Shown in pieces: positions 55,423-64,000 of a stretch of 64,000 bases of DNA. The translations under genes and the position numbers were made by a program. Numbering within the stretch: the first letter of the stretch is position 1; the number at the start of each line of letters is the position of its first letter. Origin of the DNA: Massospora cicadina (taxonomy: Eukaryota > Entomophthoromycota > Entomophthoromycetes > Entomophthorales > Entomophthoraceae); contig JAKSZP010006623.1 in NCBI GenBank assembly GCA_022478985.1, positions 186,001 to 250,000 of the forward strand, in the 5' to 3' direction. The notes under the pieces are model-generated. The model saw only the letters and a list, made by a program, of their open reading frames with translations. It had not been told where the DNA came from and made no database searches.

Positions 55423-55833
55423 ATGAGTGTCAGAAAATCGACTTTGGGCTCTGCTAGTTGGCAGGCTAACCAGTATGAAGACTGGTCAGCCCTTGCCATT
55501 TCACCTTGGGCATTGGGGCCAGCAGCACTGGCTAACCCCTTGGCGTGTCACCCATGCCATTTCAGGGATCCCCTATCCTCATTCCCTAAGCAACAAAATA
55601 AATATAAACTTAAAATCATAAAAGAGAATGAACAAAGGGAGATATTTATTGATGGGGAGCGTCAAGATATTTATACTATTTACAAAAGGGCTACTGCACC
55701 CATTGCTAACCTATCAGCTCTTCCGCTGGTTCTTCCAGCCAACCACTTCTCTTCTTCTTCTTTCTTCTTCTTCTACATTATCTCTTCCCTGAAATCAACC
55801 CTCTCGCTCCATCCTTCTCAATGTCCAAATTAG
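55423..55833 (+). other. 136-codon open stretch of doubtful coding status
   Basis: No family. It spans a GC-rich first part, an AT-rich middle and a Ser/Phe-rich end that just reflects the CTT tract. A TATA-like TATTTATACTATT near 55670 followed by pyrimidine-rich DNA could instead mark a solo LTR or promoter. Confidence 0.2.
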
Positions 55834-56905
55834 TTTTGGCTCATCCTCAGCCATAAGTTGCCAGATGAGCCATATAAATTATTAACCTAAATAAATGTCA
55901 AATTTGGATTTGACCTTTGAATTGATAATAATATGCCAGAAACAACTTTGGTCACTCACTTGACTTAGAATATCTTGGCATCTTACCAAAATCTATTCTT
56001 GTGTTACCTTGATAATAAATGAGGCACCAGAAACAACATCAGCTGCCTCAAACTCATAATTTTTGGATCCACCAACATCAGATAATAAGTACAGGCAGCA
56101 AACGTTTAGAGCAAATACTTTGGCTTTTCACTGGAAATCCCAAAACTGCCTACAAATGGCAATTGGCATCAAATCACTGTTTCCGATGACTGATACTTAA
56201 TTGGATCATCCTTGGCTATTAGTCACCAGTGATCCTTATACTAATTTGGGGCTACCAATTGGCCCCACTCAAACCTAAATACCAAATTTGGTGGAATACT
56301 AATTTTGGCTCAACCCAAATTGGGGAGCAACTAACCAGCAATCAAACAAAATAACATGAAATTCAGTCAATAAACCATTCTGCCAGGATTAACTATAACA
56401 TCCTAAATAATGCTAAATCATTGAAGGATTCCATCTGGTTAAAATCATGACAATGAGTATTGTCAAAGTTGGTAAGCGTTGCCTATATGTGAGGAAACAG
56501 CAGTGCTGGTCATAAAGTAAAGAAGATCAATACTAAAAAATTGAAGCATTGTACCTAAAAGAAAATAATTGCAATGTTCCCAGAGGGCCACTGATCCATT
56601 AAAATAGTCATGTACTAAGATTTTGGTCAAGTTTTAAAAGAGGACCACTGAACCAAATATATGGCTAAATCTTAAGGGAATAAGATTTTGAACCATAAAA
56701 ACTGGTAGGTCAAATACCTTAGAAGTTGTTTAAATGAAGGGAAAAGAAAGACACCAAACCTAATTGTAGATTAAAAGTCTCATTGCAAAAGAAAAATAAA
56801 AAATAGATAAAAAATAAAAAATATCAATTTTATTGGTAAATGATTTTTGGACCTACATTGAAATGGGATTACTGGCAGGGGTAACTGAGAGTATCAATCT
56901 ATTGG

Positions 56906-57760
56906 TCAATTGAGAGCAAAATGCGATCTTATGGAAAGACAGCAAGATGTGGTGCTCAAGTTATTTGACAAGTATTGGGAAGTATTCTCCCAGGATGACC
57001 ACAATTTGGGTTGCACAAGAGATGTAATCCACAAGGTCAATACTGAAGAAAATTTGCCAATCAGAATGGTACTTATTTGACAGTTGAAGGTGGCTGAAGC
57101 ATTATTAGAGGAACAAATAAGCAAACTAGTGAAGAATGGGCTTCTAGTTTTACCATTGAGTCCCTGGAAAAGCCCTATCCATATTGTGAAGAAGAAGATG
57201 GCTCTAATTGGGTGGTGATTGATTATTGTAAGCTGAACAAGATTATGAAGAAAAATCTTTACCCACTACCAAGAATTGATGATGCACTAGATCAATTGGG
57301 AGAAGCAAAGTATTTCTCCACGATAGATCTGATATTAGGATATTGGCAAATTGATTTACCAAGGGAAGACAAAGAAAAATGCATGATTATCACTGCGCAG
57401 GGGCTTTATCAACCAACAAGGAGCCACAGGCTCTGTTCAATGCACCTGCAATGTTCTAGAGGGCCATGGACGTTATACTAAATGACTTGAGGTTATCATG
57501 CATCCTGTTGTACTAGGACAATATAAATGTGTTCAGTAGGACGTTTACTGACCATTTGCACTACTTGGAGGAAGTGTTTAAGCAACTGCACACAGCCAAC
57601 CTGAAGGTTAAGCTGAGGAAGTGTCACTTCTTCAAGAAAGAGTTAGAATATCTGGGGTTCATATTTAACTCTAGTGGACTGCAACTACAATCCCAGAAGA
57701 TCAAAGCCATAGAGTGAATAGCTGTACCAAAGAGTGTCTGAGATATCCAAATGTTTCTTG
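56906..57760 (+). pseudogene. Element G reverse transcriptase remnant
   Basis: Pre-RT block (about 56930-57060) reads QQDVVLKLFDKYWEVFSQDD then NLGCTRDVIH, like B. 57212-57481 reads VIDYCKLNKIMKKNLYPLPR and FSTIDLILGYWQIDLPRED (motif A). Near 57505-57530 YxDD reads Y-stop-DN, so the active site is lost. 57529-57717 is the thumb (FSRTFTDHLHYLEEVFKQL, KCHFFKKELEYLGFIF). Confidence 0.83.
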
Positions 57761-58350
57761 GAATATTCAGATAATATAGAAGATTTATTCAGGATTTTGT
57801 AAGAATCACCAATCCTTTCTTCCATTTACTGAAGGATCCAAAAAGGATTTGTTTGGAGTGAAGAGGCCCAGAGATCCTCCAATGAAATACGTCAATATTT
57901 AATAGATTCTCCAATTTTGGGATATCCAAATTTAGATTGAGAATTTATAATACAAACTGATGCTTCATTGATGGCAATCGGTGCCATATTGAGCCAATTA
58001 TATGAACTTAGAGAATAACATTCAGTAACATATATGAGCCAGACACTCTCAGACGCTTAATGGAATTACACATGACTGAGTGTATATGCCTTGCAGTTTT
58101 TTATGCCTGTAAACAGTTTTGGGTGTATATTCATGGAATGCACTTCAAAGAGGTGAAGAACCACTCCTCATTGCATTGGCTACACAAACTTATGAGAACC
58201 AGATGGATGGATGGCCCAATAGGCACTAAAGTTACAGACTTATGATTATGAGGTAGTCTAACAAGCTGGAGCTTCTCAACATAATGCTGATGGCTTATTG
58301 CAGTTACCAATGTCCAGTTGGTACACCAGCAGGCGGATGAGCTATTTCCA
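57760..58350 (+). pseudogene. Element G RNase H remnant
   Basis: FIIQTDASLMAIGAILSQL near 57945-58000 holds the first Asp. 58060-58245 holds CLAVFYACKQFWVYIHGM. HNADGL at 58281-58298 marks the RNase H end. Element E interrupts shortly after, at 58357. Confidence 0.78.
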
Positions 58351-58356
58351 GAGAAT

Positions 58357-59195
58357 TGTAAGGAGAGTGTCTATAACTCTCCTGTTCCCAGCGTGGTAGT
58401 GCTAGGCGCACAGGCCCAACGCCAGGGAACTAGCCGTTAGAAAATAAATCATTATTGCTCAGCAGAGGGTGCTGGAGCAATGATAACTTAAGCATAGAGA
58501 TACAGTAAATAACCAGCCAAAACCATCACGGTGCACACTGAGAGAAGGGGTAAATGACCCAGGTTGGAGGGTACCTGGACAAACCAATGGTGCATGAGGT
58601 GATAATCTTACTGTGTCCAAAATGGCAAGCTTAATGGAGTGTGAGAACTCCTCAAAAGGATCTGTGCACAGGATCATTTAGAATAACATTTAAAAAATGG
58701 TAAAAATGGGGGAATTTTATCTGGGAAAGTAGACCAACAAGGAATGTTGGTCAGGACAACATATTTAAACTCAGATGGGGGAATAAGGGCTTGCTGCAGT
58801 GGGCCCAAGCACCATCCCACCAATAGGGCAACACTATCATCTGAATTAGATGATTATGCCAAAACTGACTTCACTTGAGTGATCAATTGAAGTTGTATTT
58901 GACCTGAACGCGTTGTTTCATAAATGGAATGGGTTTTGAAACTCCGTCCCTCATTTAACCAAATGGAACCATCTGCATTAATTTGGTAGACCATCCATTT
59001 TAATGCCTGGACCAACGTAAGGGGCTGGGCATTTGGCACCCCACTAGCACCAACCTGAGCATAATTTGCCCATACCCAGCGTTGGTCTAGGGTAGGCTTC
59101 AGGTCTGGGAGGCCCTGTAATTTCACCTTCTGGGCCTCCTGGCGCCCAGCCTTGTCCTTGGGGTGGTCCCCACTATGATTAAATGGACCATGACA
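58357..59195 (-). repeat. Element E 3' LTR
   Basis: 839 bp, TGTAAGG...CATGACA. The end CATGACA is shared with D. It holds the U3 open frame at 58854-59126. Confidence 0.88.
58854..59126 (-). CDS. Open frame in the U3 of the element E LTR
   Basis: 90 codons listed from the first start; the frame stays open back to the LTR edge at 59195, where a TAA abuts the LTR and separates it from the pol tail in the same frame. Blocks TLDQRWVWANYAQV and PLTLVQALKWMVYQINADGS resemble VDEQWVTAL and PTLTLKDLLQGISKI of the D LTR frame. No known family. Confidence 0.4.
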   Translation of the reverse strand: MKLQGLPDLKPTLDQRWVWANYAQVGASGVPNAQPLTLVQALKWMVYQINADGSIWLNEGRSFKTHSIYETTRSGQIQLQLITQVKSVLA

Positions 59196-59212
59196 TTACC
59201 CTCTCCTCCTGA
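59196..59212 (-). other. Polypurine tract of element E
   Basis: TTACCCTCTCCTCCTGA on the plus strand, purine-rich on the coding strand, abutting the LTR. Confidence 0.7.
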
Positions 59213-59214
59213 TG

Positions 59215-59500
59215 GGGCTCAACCCCCTCCAGGGGACTTGCGCAAGGGAAAAGTTCTTGTGGGCAGGGTCCAACTTCATGGCAGCAACGGTCAGTTTGGG
59301 TTGAGATCTGGCAGCCTGGGGGAAATGCTCGTGGAAGGCTTCAATCAGATCTTGGGCATGCCCACAGTAGCATGCTGGAACCCAACATTTCTCTGCAGCA
59401 TCAAAGCCCTTCCAGGATACCAGTACTCCAGTCTTCTTTTAACGCGGCGGGAGGCAACTATTTCTTCCACCTCCCACTCTGGCGCCCCATCCATAAGATA
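59215..59500 (-). pseudogene. Element E chromodomain and pol tail
   Basis: EWEVEEIVASRRVKRRLEY then, after a frame change, LVSWKGFDAAEKCWVPA and LIEAFHEHFP. The chromodomain pattern is clear. A tail follows (AAMKLDPAHKNFSLAQ) that matches IMAIKLPKAHKNVALVQ of D, ending in TAA at the LTR edge. Confidence 0.83.
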
Positions 59501-60640
59501 GGCCTCAGGAGTCTCTGGTGGGGGCCCTCAAACAACGTCAGTTTGCTCTCATGAAACACTGAGAAGATCCAAAATGAAGGGGGAAGATCTAGCTGGTATG
59601 AGGCATGGCCCACATTTCTAACAACGCGGTAGGGGCCAATACTCTTTGGTCCTAGCTTCTTGCATGGCTGTTTGATAGGGATGTTATGAGCATCAAGCAT
59701 CAAGAGATCCCCTTCCTTGTATGCAGGACCCACTCAGCACTTTCCATCAGCGTTCTCCTTATACACTCGCATTGCCACCTCTTAGCTTGTGGAAACCCCC
59801 TTGTGGATCTTATTGATTGTCTTGGAAAAGTCCACCACCACTTCAACCTTAGACCCACAGATGGGCTCCATGTTAAAGTTGGGGTTAAAGCCATGGTTGG
59901 CGAAAAAAGGGGAACAACCAATTGAGGAGTGCAAGGTATTGTTGTAGCTAAACTGGGCCATGGGAAGGCGAGAAACCCAATCAGAATGATCTGCAGCGGT
60001 GTAACACCGCAGAAAATGTTACAAGCACTGGTTCACTCGTTTAGTCTGCCCATCTGATTGGGGATGATAGGCAGTTGAATGGCAAGAGTGAATCTGAAGA
60101 GTCTTACACAACTCTTCCCAAAAAACGGAGGTAAACTGAGGGCCCCAGTCACTAATAATTTCTTGGGGAACTCTATGAAGTGCAAATACATGGGTGACAA
60201 AAAGCCTAGCTATCTCAGCCGCAGTGATAGTAGTTCTGCAAGGAATAAAATGGGCAAACTCTGTGAACTGGTCTACCACTACCATGATGGCATCATAACC
60301 ATCAGAGGCAGGTAATTCCACAATGAAATCAACTGAGAGGGAAGTCCAGGGCCCATCAGCCTTTTGGACTGGTACCAACAACCCCGCTAAAGGTTGACAA
60401 TTGGGTTTCATCTGGTTGCAGACCAGGCACTCCTTACAATGCCGCCCCACCTGAGCAGGCAAGCCCTTCCAATTGTAGGTGCGACAAATCAACTCCAAAG
60501 TCTTTGCTTCCCTGGGATGACCAATGGTGATTCCATCATGATGGACCCAGATAATTTCCAGGTGCAGTGGCCCAGCAGGTACCTAAAGGCGCCCCTGAAA
60601 CCACACCATCTCATCCTTTATGTGATAACCCCTGGTTAGG
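59458..60640 (-). pseudogene. Element E integrase remnant
   Basis: 60019-60498 (159 codons) holds the zinc-binding CKECLVCNQMK, SLSVDFIVELPASDGYDA with the first Asp, IISDWGPQFTSVFWEEL with the second, and [15 protein letters not shown] with Lys at the Glu position, as in D. 59700-59921 and 59458-59733 hold the C-terminal part (EGDLLMLDAHNI, KLGPKSIGPYRVV, a GPY/F motif). Frameshifts separate them. Confidence 0.87.
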
Positions 60641-60946
60641 TCCTCTTGATTTAAAGTGCTCATAGTAAGAACCATGTTATATTTGGCTAACAGCGGCTGT
60701 GAAAGGACAACCTTTCTGAACATACCATATTCCTCCACATCTTCCAGAGGTGCAAGCGTTGGCCTGTTGGCTGGGGGAGAGGGAAGTTGAGACATAATTT
60801 GATTTGAAGGAATCATCACCTGTGTGTTGAGGACCTCTACCTCCTTTGGATCAGGAGCTAAATCATGGTTGCGGCTCAAAGCATACACCAAACTGTTATC
60901 CTTGCCCTTGGTGAATTCATATGAAAAGGCAAATTGGGCAAGGGTC

Positions 60947-61420
60947 TCATGCCAACGGGTCTTCCATGGGGTTAGGACATGAGGGGGCGCGATAGTACAG
61001 CAATGCACAGTGATCTGTGCATATGCAAAATGGTTGGGTAGAGACATGCAAGTGGTGATGCCAATATGTCAGTGCTTCCACCACTGCTAGTAACTCCTTG
61101 TCATAAACGGCATAGTTCAACTCTAGCAAAGACATTTTCCTAGAAAAATATCCCACCGAATGCTCCATCCCATCTTTGCCTGCTTGTAACAAGGCAGCTG
61201 CTATGGTGAAGATGGAGGCATTTGTAGACACAATGAATTCTTTGGAAGGGTCGACATGGCGAAGGACAGACGTGGACAACAGGGTGCACTTCACGGCTTG
61301 AAAAGCATCCTCCAAAACAGAGGACCACTGAAGCACCTTTGCACTGCTAGCCTTATATAAGGGAGCTGCCACCTCAGAAAGAGTTGGCATGAACTTTTTG
61401 AGGAACGTACATGTCCCCAA
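60947..61420 (-). pseudogene. Element E RNase H
   Basis: 157 codons open. LRHVDPSKEFIVSTNASIFT (Asn in place of the first Asp), YAVYDKELLAVVEALTYWHH (Glu), FCICTDHCALLYY (third Asp). The connection VLQWSSVLEDAFQAVKCTLL precedes it. Following 60583-61047 is the RNase H to integrase linker (FSYEFTKGKDNSLVYALSRN). Confidence 0.86.
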
Positions 61421-62090
61421 GAAAACTTTTCAATTCCTTGATGGAGGTGGGGGCGTGCCACTCACAAATCTCCTTCTCCTTGTCTGAAGTTATCATGTGT
61501 CCTTGATCAAACATGACGTTGCCCAGAAAAGTGACCTGGGAATTGAAAAACTCACACTTTTTTATTTTCAATGTAAGGCTGACTGCCTTTAACCGCTCCA
61601 CCACTTGCTGATGGTGGACTGCATGGGACTCCTGATCAGGGAAAACACCAGGATTCATCCATGTAGGCAACCATGCATACCCTTAACAGGTCCCCCAGCG
61701 CTGCATCAATGCGGCGTTGAAAGATAGCAGGGGCATTCTTAAGCCCAAAGGGCATGCCCCAAAACTGGAATATTTCTTTTCTGGTGCAGATGGCGGTTAA
61801 CCACTCCTGGCCCTTCTTTATCCGGATCTGTTTAAAAGCATTGAGGCTATCCAGCTTGGAGAAGACCTTTGCCTTCTCCACATAGCGCGCAATCTGTGAA
61901 TCCAAAGGGATGTGATGGAGGTCTGGTACAGTGACGTTGTTAAGGTTCCCGTAGTCCACACATGGGCATAAAGTACCATCAGACTTTTCCACAAAGAGAA
62001 ATGGGGAGCATACAGGGGAGTACACTAAAAATAGAACCTTTGGCTAACTGTTCCTTCACCCACACATCCAACGCCTCTTCCTCCCAGAAA
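61374..62090 (-). pseudogene. Element E reverse transcriptase remnant
   Basis: 61636-62025 reads SPFLFVEKSDGTLCPCVDYG, KVFSKLDSLNAFKQIRIKKG (motif A), FQFWGMPFGLKNAPAIFQRR and CMVAYMDESW, where YxDD reads YMDE. 61374-61670 continues with the thumb in another frame. Close to D, but the active site is altered. Confidence 0.88.
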
Positions 62091-62099
62091 ATCAATGGG

Positions 62100-62722
62100 T
62101 AAATGGGGTAATATATATGCACCAGATCCACCATGAGCTTGAAGTCACAATTGAACTTGGAGTGCTCAGGGAGTGCGTTGGCTGATGCTGCATCAAAAGA
62201 GGATTCCAAACCCTCCAAGCAAGAAGGTATAGGAACTTCCACTGAGGGCTTCCACAATGAGGCAAGAAAATAAGGGAGAAGGTGGGGCCAGTGGGGCAAT
62301 TCGCCTTGGGCGTTCTCTTCCACCAAAGGAACAACTAAGGTGCAACCATTCTTCACGGTGAGGGAGAGTGTATTCTCTTTCAGGTTGGTTCTAACATCAA
62401 ACTTTAGCCACCACTCCACACCCAAAATGATAGGGTACAGGAGGTTTTTGATCGCTCTGAAGTAATCTGACAAGTGGTATTTGCCAACCTGATAGCTCAC
62501 TGTCCCAATGATCGCCAGAGTGGTAATACCTTGGGACGCCCCTCTCTTAGCCATACCACCTGGCAAGTAACTCAGTCCAAAGTAGTTGGCTAAGCTTAGA
62601 TCCATAAAGTTTCCAGTGGCGCCAGTATCCACCAAAATAGTAGTGGTGAGCTTCACTAAAGGGGAGGAGAAGGTAGCAGTCAGTAGAAAATACCTGGAAT
62701 GGTCTTTATTTATTGTAGACAA
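62100..62722 (-). pseudogene. Element E protease and pre-RT region
   Basis: Part of a 247-codon open segment (61979-62722). LTTTILVDTGATGNFMDLSL contains an intact DTG active site; LYPIILGVEWWLKFD is the second block. After about residue 150 it runs into the pre-RT spacer (VDLVHIYYPIYPLIFWEEEA then LAKGSIF). This is the best-preserved frame of E. Confidence 0.85.
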
Positions 62723-62801
62723 AACAACACCCTACCAAAAAATTCTTCCTCTGGATCAAGCAAGCCATCAGAGTCTTTTTTGGAATCAAAAAGGAGGAGG
62801 G

Positions 62802-63437
62802 TTAGTTGGCCACTCTTAATACTGAGGCCACATACCCCACCATGCCTTCTGCAGGTACATATACTTTATCATATTTAAAACGAAGTTCTTTCTCTGCTTC
62901 CTGAGTGCCCCAGATCATGGTAGGGGTCAAACGAGGGTTCTCAGGGGTTATTTGATATACTGGAATAGGGTTCTCATCCAAGTCATAAAAGCTAAGAAAC
63001 GGCTCAGAGGTTTGGATAAAATTATTGTCATAAAACACATTTTCAGATGCAAATGATCTTATTCACTAACTGCAACGGAATGCCCAGCGTATCCAAGGCC
63101 AACACCCCTAGGGCTATCTGCGCCAATTCTTCTGGCATCGTCTGAAAGTTCTGGCAAAGTAAAAACTCGTTTATTCAATTTAAAAATAATAATTTTAGCG
63201 GAAAGTTGAGGAATCATGACTTTTGGACCTCGAAGTGTCTGTATCTACCAGGTATGGACAAAAGGGTGGATCTTTTCCAGTTGGAAGCAACCATAATAAT
63301 GTCAAGTTGCTCCAACCTTCAGAAAAAAGAGGAAAAAGCGGTGTGGCTAACAACAGCTGAAGCCCACAGCCAGCACCCACAGTTTCCACTTGTGAAAAGT
63401 TCCATATGGAAAAAGTTCATGCACATATAGTTAATTG
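62802..63437 (-). pseudogene. Element E short gag remnant
   Basis: Only about 640 bases separate protease and PBS, less than expected for gag plus leader; D has about 1.05 kb. 62802-63038 (78 codons) has PTMIWGTQEAEKELRFKYDK, without a known family. 63050-63190 has a block QTMPEELAQIALGVLALDTL. No capsid or zinc knuckle is visible, so gag is probably deleted in part. Confidence 0.5.
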
Positions 63438-63448
63438 GTTGGTCAACT
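63438..63448 (-). other. Primer-binding site of element E (self-priming type)
   Basis: AGTTGACCAAC on the coding strand, two bases inside the 5' LTR. It is the exact complement of the LTR segment 63822-63832. Confidence 0.65.
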
Positions 63449-63450
63449 AT

Positions 63451-64000
63451 TATAAGGAGAGTGTTTATAACTCTCCTGTTCCCAGCGTGGTAGTGCTTGG
63501 TGCACAGGCCCAACGCCAGGGAACTAGCCATTATAATATAAATCATTATTGCCCAGCAGAGGATTCTGGAGCAATGATAACTTTAGCAGAGAGATACGAT
63601 AAATGTCCAGCCAAAACCATCGCGGTGCACACTGAGAGAAGGGGTAAATGACCCAGGTTGGAGGGTACCTGGACAAACCAATGGTGCATGAGGTGATAAT
63701 CTTACTGTGTCCAAAATGGCAAGCTTAATGGAGTGTGAGACCTCCTCAAAAGGGTCTGCGCACAGGATCGTTCAGAATAACATTTAAAAATGGTAAAAAT
63801 GGGGGAATTTTATCTGGAGAAAGTTGACCAACAAGGAATGCTGGTCAGGACAACATATTTAAACTCAGATGGGGGAATAAGGGCTTGCTGCAGTGGGCTC
63901 AAGCACCATCCCACCAATAGGGCAACACTACCATCTGAATTAGTTGATTATGCCAAAACTGACTTCACTTGAGTGATCAATTGAAGTTGTATTTGACCTG
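63451..64000 (-). repeat. Element E 5' LTR (partial)
   Basis: First 550 bp (plus-strand order) of the LTR, aligned with 58357-58909. The window ends inside it. Confidence 0.9.
63822..63832 (-). other. Self-primer candidate in the E LTR
   Basis: Coding-strand GTTGGTCAACT, complement of the PBS at 63438-63448. A TTTAAAT lies 31 bases upstream on the coding strand. The 3' LTR copy (near 58739) carries one change. Confidence 0.62.

Larger units (their letters stand above)
54295..56905 (+). pseudogene. Element G gag-protease region, heavily decayed
   Basis: Position between PBS and RT implies gag and protease, but no motif survives that I can read. It contains a SINE2 (54574-54866), a 136-codon open stretch (55423-55833), a CTT-rich pyrimidine tract near 55750-55782 and AT-rich DNA without pattern. 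Confidence 0.4.
53183..58356 (+). mobile_element. Ty3/gypsy element G, interrupted by E
   Basis: Plus-strand gypsy element related to A-C and F: PBS of the same type, a long decayed gag region holding a SINE2, then pre-RT, RT and RNase H. It stops at 58356 in mid pol where chromovirus E starts. The integrase and 3' LTR would be past the right edge of the window. Confidence 0.7.
58357..64000 (-). mobile_element. Chromovirus E nested in element G (runs off the window)
   Basis: Minus-strand relative of D. Left LTR 58357-59195; right LTR from 63451, cut by the window end. Coding order from the right: self-priming-type PBS, very short gag remnant, protease, RT, RNase H, integrase, chromodomain, PPT, LTR. 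The left LTR starts TGTAAGGAG; the right one has TATAAGG at the same point. The TSD cannot be checked. RT and other catalytic residues are altered. Confidence 0.9.

Noticed and set aside
59163..59501. 112-codon plus-strand stretch
   Set aside because: Antisense to the chromodomain of E.
1..64000. CRISPR array, prokaryotic operons or riboswitches
   Set aside because: No array of equal repeats and spacers, no ribosome-binding-site-led gene series; the content is eukaryotic.

Overview
This window looks like a repeat-saturated stretch of a fungal chromosome. The evidence is the dense nesting of Ty3/gypsy LTR retrotransposons, including two Tf1/sushi-type chromoviruses with chromodomains, one decayed LINE, three tRNA-headed SINE families, AT-rich spacers, and almost no host genes. 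A biotrophic plant pathogen with a large genome, most likely a rust fungus, with powdery mildew as the alternative, fits this and the single short secreted-protein gene at 50.8 kb. That assignment is inference; no marker gene proves it.

Layout. 1-3.7 kb: relic of a LINE (+ strand). 4.5-17.1 kb: gypsy element A (- strand, TSD GTGAT), split by element B (9383-15447, - strand, TSD CCCCC); A's left LTR also carries a SINE2 insertion. 19.7-36.4 kb: gypsy element F (- strand), whose 3' LTR is split by element C (19691-27156, - strand, TSD GCCTA) and also holds a SINE1; C itself carries a SINE1 in its protease region. 36.4-39.9 kb: AT-rich DNA with a SINE2 and degenerate ~50-bp repeats that recur in inverted orientation and at 18.1 kb. 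39.94-47.31 kb: a SINE1 split by chromovirus D (39976-47189, + strand, TSD CTTCC). 47.6-53.1 kb: SINE3, two more SINE1 copies, a tRNA-like remnant, the secreted-protein gene, and an unclassified coding-like unit. 53.2-64 kb: gypsy element G (+ strand), interrupted by chromovirus E (58357 to beyond the window, - strand).

How the pieces work. A, B, C, F and G share gag - protease - RT - RNase H - integrase order where visible. A, B, C and F also carry a dUTPase-like domain between protease and RT, an arrangement I find unusual. A, B, C and G share an 18-nt tRNA-type primer-binding site (one mismatch in G), and F has a different one. D and E instead have an 11-nt PBS that is exactly complementary to an 11-nt segment inside their own LTRs, with one covarying base pair, which is the signature of Tf1-type self-priming. 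D and E also carry an open reading frame inside the U3 part of the LTR that looks related between them. All pol regions contain stops, frameshifts or lost catalytic residues, so none of these copies looks autonomous.

The SINEs can be ordered by TSDs and empty sister sites. Three SINE families and one coding-like unit share the same ~25-nt 3' tail, suggesting a common LINE partner that is not in this window. Element names A-G and SINE1-3 are local labels.
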